A DNA stretch of 9,966 nt from Marinagarivorans sp. UBA5868 (GTDB taxonomy: Bacteria; Pseudomonadota; Gammaproteobacteria; Pseudomonadales; Cellvibrionaceae). Positions 4,603 through 9,966 of the stretch are shown piece after piece. A program made the position numbers and the translations under genes. Under the pieces are notes generated by a model, which saw only the letters and a program-made list of their open reading frames with translations, was not told where the DNA came from and did no database searches. The stretch spans positions 430 through 10,395 of the forward strand of contig DJFQ01000252.1 in NCBI GenBank assembly GCA_002432095.1, given 5' to 3'. Position 1 is the stretch's first letter, and every line of letters starts with the position of its first letter.

Positions 4603-7299
4603 CTAGTGTTTGGACTCCGAATCTGTTTTGGTTCGTGCTGGCAAAGTGATGCGCATAGTTGTGCCTGCGCCCGGTTGGGACAGTACTTCGAGTTGCCCGC
4701 CGTGTTCGCGAATCAGTCGAAACGAAATGGAAAGCCCCAGGCCCGTGCCGCCGCGTTCCTGTTTAGTGGTAAAAAATGGATCGAAGATATGGCGCAGGTT
4801 GTCGGCGGAAATACCGCAACCGTTGTCGATCACCTCGCAAATCACCTGCCCATGATCATGAGCGGTGCGCACCATCACTCGCGCGTTGTCGCCTTCGACG
4901 GCATCTAATGCGTTGGTGACTAAGTTGACAAGTACCTGCTCCAGTTGCTGGGAATCCCCCATCACCGCTGGCAGGTTTGCAGCCAAATCGTATTCCAGTT
5001 GGATGTTTCGTTTGTCCAAGGTGGAGCTGAGCAGCGTGCGGGTTTTGTCGATGACTTGGTTTAAATTTACCGGCAGCATTTCGGCGTTGTCGCGGGGGCG
5101 GGCAAAATTTTTCAGATCTTTGACAATTCGGTCGATGCGCCGGCTTGAGGCTTTAATGTCGGCCAACAATTCGGGAGTGGTGGTAATAATTTCGTCGATA
5201 GGCATGCCGTTGAACATCAGGTTCCGGGGCTCGTCGCCCAGGTAATCATCAAGCAAACCCAGTAGATCATGGGTGAAGCTTTCCAGCAGTTCCGCGTTCA
5301 TCTGAATCAAGTGGTTGGGATTGTTAATTTCATGTGCAACCCCTGCGACCATGGTGCCGAGGGATGCCAATTTATCCGCGCGCAGCAGCTGTTTTTGTTG
5401 TTGTTCCGCGGTGCGCTCGGCGAGTTTTTGTTCGGTGATGTCCATGGAAATGCCGAACACCCGCTGTACATCCTTGCCGCCGGAATAAAACGGCGTAACG
5501 GTGCCGCGCATGTAGCGCAGTTCACCATCGGTGCGAATGATTCGGTAGTCGTGGGTCAACGCTTTTTCTTTGAGATTGCTAAAAATCTGGCGAATACGGT
5601 CGCGATCATCGGGATGAACCTGTCGGTAGAAGTCCGGTAAGGTCGGTTGAAACGATTGGGGAGGGTGGCCGAAGAGGCGGAAAAACTCGTCGCTGCAACT
5701 GAGAGTTTGGTTCTGCTGGTCGAGTATCCAGTGCCCCAAATGAGCAATCGCCTGGGCTTCCGCCATACGTGCTTCACTTTCGATTAACGCTTGCTGGCTG
5801 AGCTTGCGATCTTCCTCTGCGCGCCGCCGGTCGGTAATGTCCATGATGATGCCGAAGGTAGCCGTTACCTGCTGGTTGACGATGTTTTTGCGGGCAATTG
5901 CCTGCACGTAGCGTTCTTCGCCATTGGGCCAAACAATTCGGTGCTCCGCCCCCACCGCTTCGGTTTTCGGATCTGATAAGGCTTTGATGACATATGCCTT
6001 GTCCTGCGGGTGAATACGCTCAATCAGTTTTGGCCAGGCCGGCGGCTGTTGTAGTGGGTCGAAACCATAGATGCGGGCGAACTCATCGCTGACTTGCAGC
6101 GCTTCGGTTTCCGTGCTGTAAACCCAGTGTCCCATGTGCGCCAACGCTTGAGCTTCCGCCAGGCGCGCCTGGCTCAGGCTCAGTTGTTGCTCGCGTTGCT
6201 CCAGCTGTCTTTGCGCCGCTACCCGCTGGGTGATTTCGATGGCAATCCCCCAGATGGTTTTAACATGCCCATCGGAGACCAGACAGGTAAGGCTATTGGA
6301 AAAGAAACGGTCGGTGCCGTTGGCATCCGTGAAGTGAGTGATGTGATCCTTAACTCGATAGTGATGCTCCACCAGTTCTCGCCACAGGGTTTCGCGAAGA
6401 AAAGGTAGACTGTGCCACTCCGCCCCAATCACATCGTGCCGACTTTTGCGTAGGGTAAGTTCTGCCGCGGCCTCATTGACCTCCGCCAGAATGGCGTAGC
6501 GGGTGAGTTCTTTGATTTGCGTGTTGATAGAAGAGGTGACAGAAATGGATTTCTGCATTTCGCAGCGCCAAATCGCCTCAGGATTATTTTCCACCAGAGC
6601 GTAATAACGACTTTTTTCGTCGCGAATTTCCCGGTCGTAAATATTCAGCTTGGCGCGCAGGTGGTTAACGGCGAGCGCCAACTCATCCAATTCGTCGCGG
6701 TTGTGAGAAGACCGTTCAAGTTGCAGCGGAGCAGCATCGGAAGCGTAAGGTGTCTGCTCCAGATATTTCGCCACTCGGCGTACATGGCGGGTCACCAGAC
6801 GGTCGAAGAAAAACCCCAGCAGAAATGCCACCAGCAGCGTTCGCACGGTGTTGACAGCGAGAATCAGCCCTGCGAGGCGCATTAACTTTTCGTAAATAGG
6901 TCCTAGAGGCGCATAGACGCGCAGTTCGCCCAGGTGTTGAGCGCGCTCACCGTCCTGGTAGATAACGGGAAAAGTACGGACCATTGCGGGTGCGCCCTCT
7001 GCCAGCGGGGTTCCCTCGCTGAAGTCACGGTCTTCGCTGGTGAGATGGGCGTAGGCAATTTTGGGTAGCGAGACCATGCCGCCTAGTGTCAACCGGGTCT
7101 GCTTGTCGTCGAGGGCCCATAGGGAGGCGCGCAACAGTGGCAACCCGCCGCTTTCGACAATGGCAACCTGTTCCTCAATTTCGTCAAGCTCCGCCTGGTA
7201 GTCCAGGTAGATCTGAATCGACGAGGTGATGAGCGCTGTGAGTGCCCCCAGCACAAACAGCCCGAGAATCAGCTTCAACCGCAGCGAAAGACGCTTCAT
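4603..7299 (-). CDS. Membrane sensor histidine kinase with HAMP and three PAS domains
   Basis: This 898-residue hybrid-less kinase should autophosphorylate on histidine and pass the phosphate to the sigma-54 regulator downstream. Order: TM1 (about 8-31), periplasmic domain (about 32-140), TM2 (about 142-165), HAMP (about 166-218), PAS1 (about 230-358), PAS2 (about 382-490), PAS3 (about 512-625), HisKA with phospho-acceptor H656 in VAGVAHEINNPNH, and HATPase (about 740-888). The ATPase has N-box NLVTNALDA (792-800), G1 DNGCGI (825-830), F-box FDPFFTTK (839-846) and G2 GGTGLGLS (850-857). The catalytic motifs are complete. PAS2 and PAS3 look like a tandem duplication: both follow AEAQA-x-AH-x-GHW and end in a MDIT motif. 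It has no receiver domain of its own. The ATG overlaps the binding-protein stop as ATGA, which implies translational coupling. Confidence 0.96.
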   Translation of the reverse strand: MKRLSLRLKLILGLFVLGALTALITSSIQIYLDYQAELDEIEEQVAIVESGGLPLLRASLWALDDKQTRLTLGGMVSLPKIAYAHLTSEDRDFSEGTPLAEGAPAMVRTFPVIYQDGERAQHLGELRVYAPLGPIYEKLMRLAGLILAVNTVRTLLVAFLLGFFFDRLVTRHVRRVAKYLEQTPYASDAAPLQLERSSHNRDELDELALAVNHLRAKLNIYDREIRDEKSRYYALVENNPEAIWRCEMQKSISVTSSINTQIKELTRYAILAEVNEAAAELTLRKSRHDVIGAEWHSLPFLRETLWRELVEHHYRVKDHITHFTDANGTDRFFSNSLTCLVSDGHVKTIWGIAIEITQRVAAQRQLEQREQQLSLSQARLAEAQALAHMGHWVYSTETEALQVSDEFARIYGFDPLQQPPAWPKLIERIHPQDKAYVIKALSDPKTEAVGAEHRIVWPNGEERYVQAIARKNIVNQQVTATFGIIMDITDRRRAEEDRKLSQQALIESEARMAEAQAIAHLGHWILDQQNQTLSCSDEFFRLFGHPPQSFQPTLPDFYRQVHPDDRDRIRQIFSNLKEKALTHDYRIIRTDGELRYMRGTVTPFYSGGKDVQRVFGISMDITEQKLAERTAEQQQKQLLRADKLASLGTMVAGVAHEINNPNHLIQMNAELLESFTHDLLGLLDDYLGDEPRNLMFNGMPIDEIITTTPELLADIKASSRRIDRIVKDLKNFARPRDNAEMLPVNLNQVIDKTRTLLSSTLDKRNIQLEYDLAANLPAVMGDSQQLEQVLVNLVTNALDAVEGDNARVMVRTAHDHGQVICEVIDNGCGISADNLRHIFDPFFTTKQERGGTGLGLSISFRLIREHGGQLEVLSQPGAGTTMRITLPARTKTDSESKH

Positions 7300-8210
7300 T
7301 GAGCTGCGTCGCGAATCGTGTTGGCAGATTGTTGCACTCGATGTTGGAGTTGCTTCCAGTAGCGCTCCTCTTCACCTTCCGCGGCGTGCCATTTGATCAT
7401 CAGTTCGCGGTAATCCTGGCGGTCGATAAGCCGGGTGATCGCGGTATTAATTGCGGCAATGCGTTCCTTTCCCCAGTCGTTTTTGCTGCAACCCACCGCA
7501 CCCCACACACCTTCATCGCGATTTTCGTGCAACGGAATGAACTGGAAATGATCGCGGTAGGATTCCTGGTGATCGTAATAACGAAACACGAAAGGGTAGT
7601 CGATCAGATAATCCACGCGGCCGACTTTCAGCATGTCGAACAATCCTTCCAGGCCGTCCGCATCACTGCGATCATAAATTTCGAGCTTGTCTTTGTGAGC
7701 ATTCAGCAGAGGGTCGATTTTCGGGCCAAAGGTGCGGTTGCTCATAAGGCCAAAGCGGATCTCCGGTTCCTGAAAAAAATAACTGAGTGAGTACGCAGGG
7801 AAGTGCTCGGTATGTCGGGTTTTAATTCCCTGCACACGTGAATTATTGCGTGTGGCGATGATGCCGTGTGGGCGGTAGAACACATTAGGAATCGACAAAA
7901 TGTAGTGAGCGTCGGGCTTCAGCGGTTGGTGAATCATGGTCGCAAAACAATAATTGGCACCTTGTTTCCAGAATTGATTCAGCCGCCGCAGGGGCATCTG
8001 CCGAGTGATGTGCTGGAAGCCCGGTAACTCCTCTTCCAGCATCCGCTGCATCGGGTCGCCAAATCCCTGACCCCTGTTAGGTCCTTCAGTGATAAAAAAC
8101 GGGGGGGCATTGTTTTGCGCCCAGATCAGCTCACGCTGCGGGGTCTCCAGCGCATGAGCGGAACAATAGATAAAGAACAGGAGCGAGACCAGGGTCTTTA
8201 GGCGGTACAT
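7296..8210 (-). CDS. Periplasmic solute-binding-like protein (SBP_bac_3 / TIGR02285 type)
   Basis: This 304-residue protein has a classic signal peptide: MYRLKTLVSLLFFIYCSAHA, with likely cleavage after the AHA. The mature part resembles family 3 extracellular solute-binding proteins of the TIGR02285 group. It opens with a strand leading to NAPPFFI, followed by GQGFGDPMQRMLEEELP, PLRRLNQFWKQG, a hinge-like FGLMSNRTFG and a C-terminal VGRVDYLIDYPFVFRYY lobe. No permease or ATPase gene is nearby. Its stop overlaps the kinase start by four bases, so its likely role is to present a ligand to the kinase's periplasmic domain rather than to serve transport (inference). The frame also opens at a TTG (8228), but the ATG at 8210 starts the signal peptide cleanly and has a GGA 8 bases upstream. 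The ligand is unknown. Confidence 0.88.
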   Translation of the reverse strand: MYRLKTLVSLLFFIYCSAHALETPQRELIWAQNNAPPFFITEGPNRGQGFGDPMQRMLEEELPGFQHITRQMPLRRLNQFWKQGANYCFATMIHQPLKPDAHYILSIPNVFYRPHGIIATRNNSRVQGIKTRHTEHFPAYSLSYFFQEPEIRFGLMSNRTFGPKIDPLLNAHKDKLEIYDRSDADGLEGLFDMLKVGRVDYLIDYPFVFRYYDHQESYRDHFQFIPLHENRDEGVWGAVGCSKNDWGKERIAAINTAITRLIDRQDYRELMIKWHAAEGEEERYWKQLQHRVQQSANTIRDAAQ

Positions 8211-8220
8211 TGCGGCATCC

Positions 8221-8233
8221 GGTTGCAAAGGCG
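8221..8233 (-). repeat. Leader motif CGCCTTTGCAACC before the binding-protein gene
   Basis: On the minus strand this 13-base motif ends 10 bases before the ATG at 8210. The same motif, lacking one T, ends 13 bases before the icd ATG on the other strand (8362-8373). The two form a near-perfect inverted repeat that brackets the divergent promoter region. Confidence 0.5.
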
Positions 8234-8245
8234 ACGAAAGGGTAG

Positions 8246-9966
<1,721 letters not shown>

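Noticed and set aside
4360..4908. 182-codon plus-strand ORF across the end of the kinase
   Set aside because: Most of it is antisense to the kinase ATPase domain, it is not protein-like, and it has no neighbours in that orientation.
7242..7790. 182-codon plus-strand ORF opposite the kinase start and binding protein
   Set aside because: It overlaps two well-supported minus-strand genes and has no family signature.

Overview
The window looks like chromosomal DNA of a gammaproteobacterium, most likely a Cellvibrio/Saccharophagus-type marine or soil heterotroph. The evidence is a CsrA very close in sequence to the E. coli protein, DUF3301 and DUF808 proteins, a monomeric NADP-isocitrate dehydrogenase, and a TIGR02285-like periplasmic binding protein. 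The family-level placement is inference. No rRNA, tRNA, CRISPR array or insertion sequence is visible. All genes except the last lie on the minus strand.

Read in the direction of transcription (right to left), the minus-strand genes are: a secreted solute-binding-like protein (8210-7296); a triple-PAS membrane histidine kinase (7299-4603) that overlaps it by ATGA; a sigma-54-dependent response regulator (2823 to about 4226) behind a long non-coding gap; a small cysteine-rich ORF (about 2637-2497); an unrecognised 156-residue helical protein (2448-1978); csrA (1943-1758) with a clear Rho-independent terminator; then DUF3301 (1542-1189) and DUF808 (1171-266). To the right, divergent from the binding-protein gene, is icd of the monomeric type, starting at 8387 behind a perfect extended -10 and running off the window end. 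Positions 1-265 hold no convincing gene.

The main observation is an apparently self-contained regulatory circuit. The response regulator has an intact GAFTGA loop, so it should activate sigma-54 RNA polymerase. The gap just downstream of it contains, in the right order and spacing on the minus strand, a near-consensus -24/-12 element, a perfect match to the IHF consensus, and a GACAA-N3-TTGC element at about -130. The expected products are the cysteine-rich ORF, the 156-residue protein and CsrA. A second -24/-12-like element lies in front of the regulator gene, with two more copies of the same motif upstream. One of these matches the first copy in 16 of 18 positions. The working model is: periplasmic ligand, binding protein, PAS kinase, sigma-54 activator, then transcription of csrA and autoregulation. 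This would link an extracellular signal to global post-transcriptional control. The promoter elements are pattern matches read by eye and are untested.
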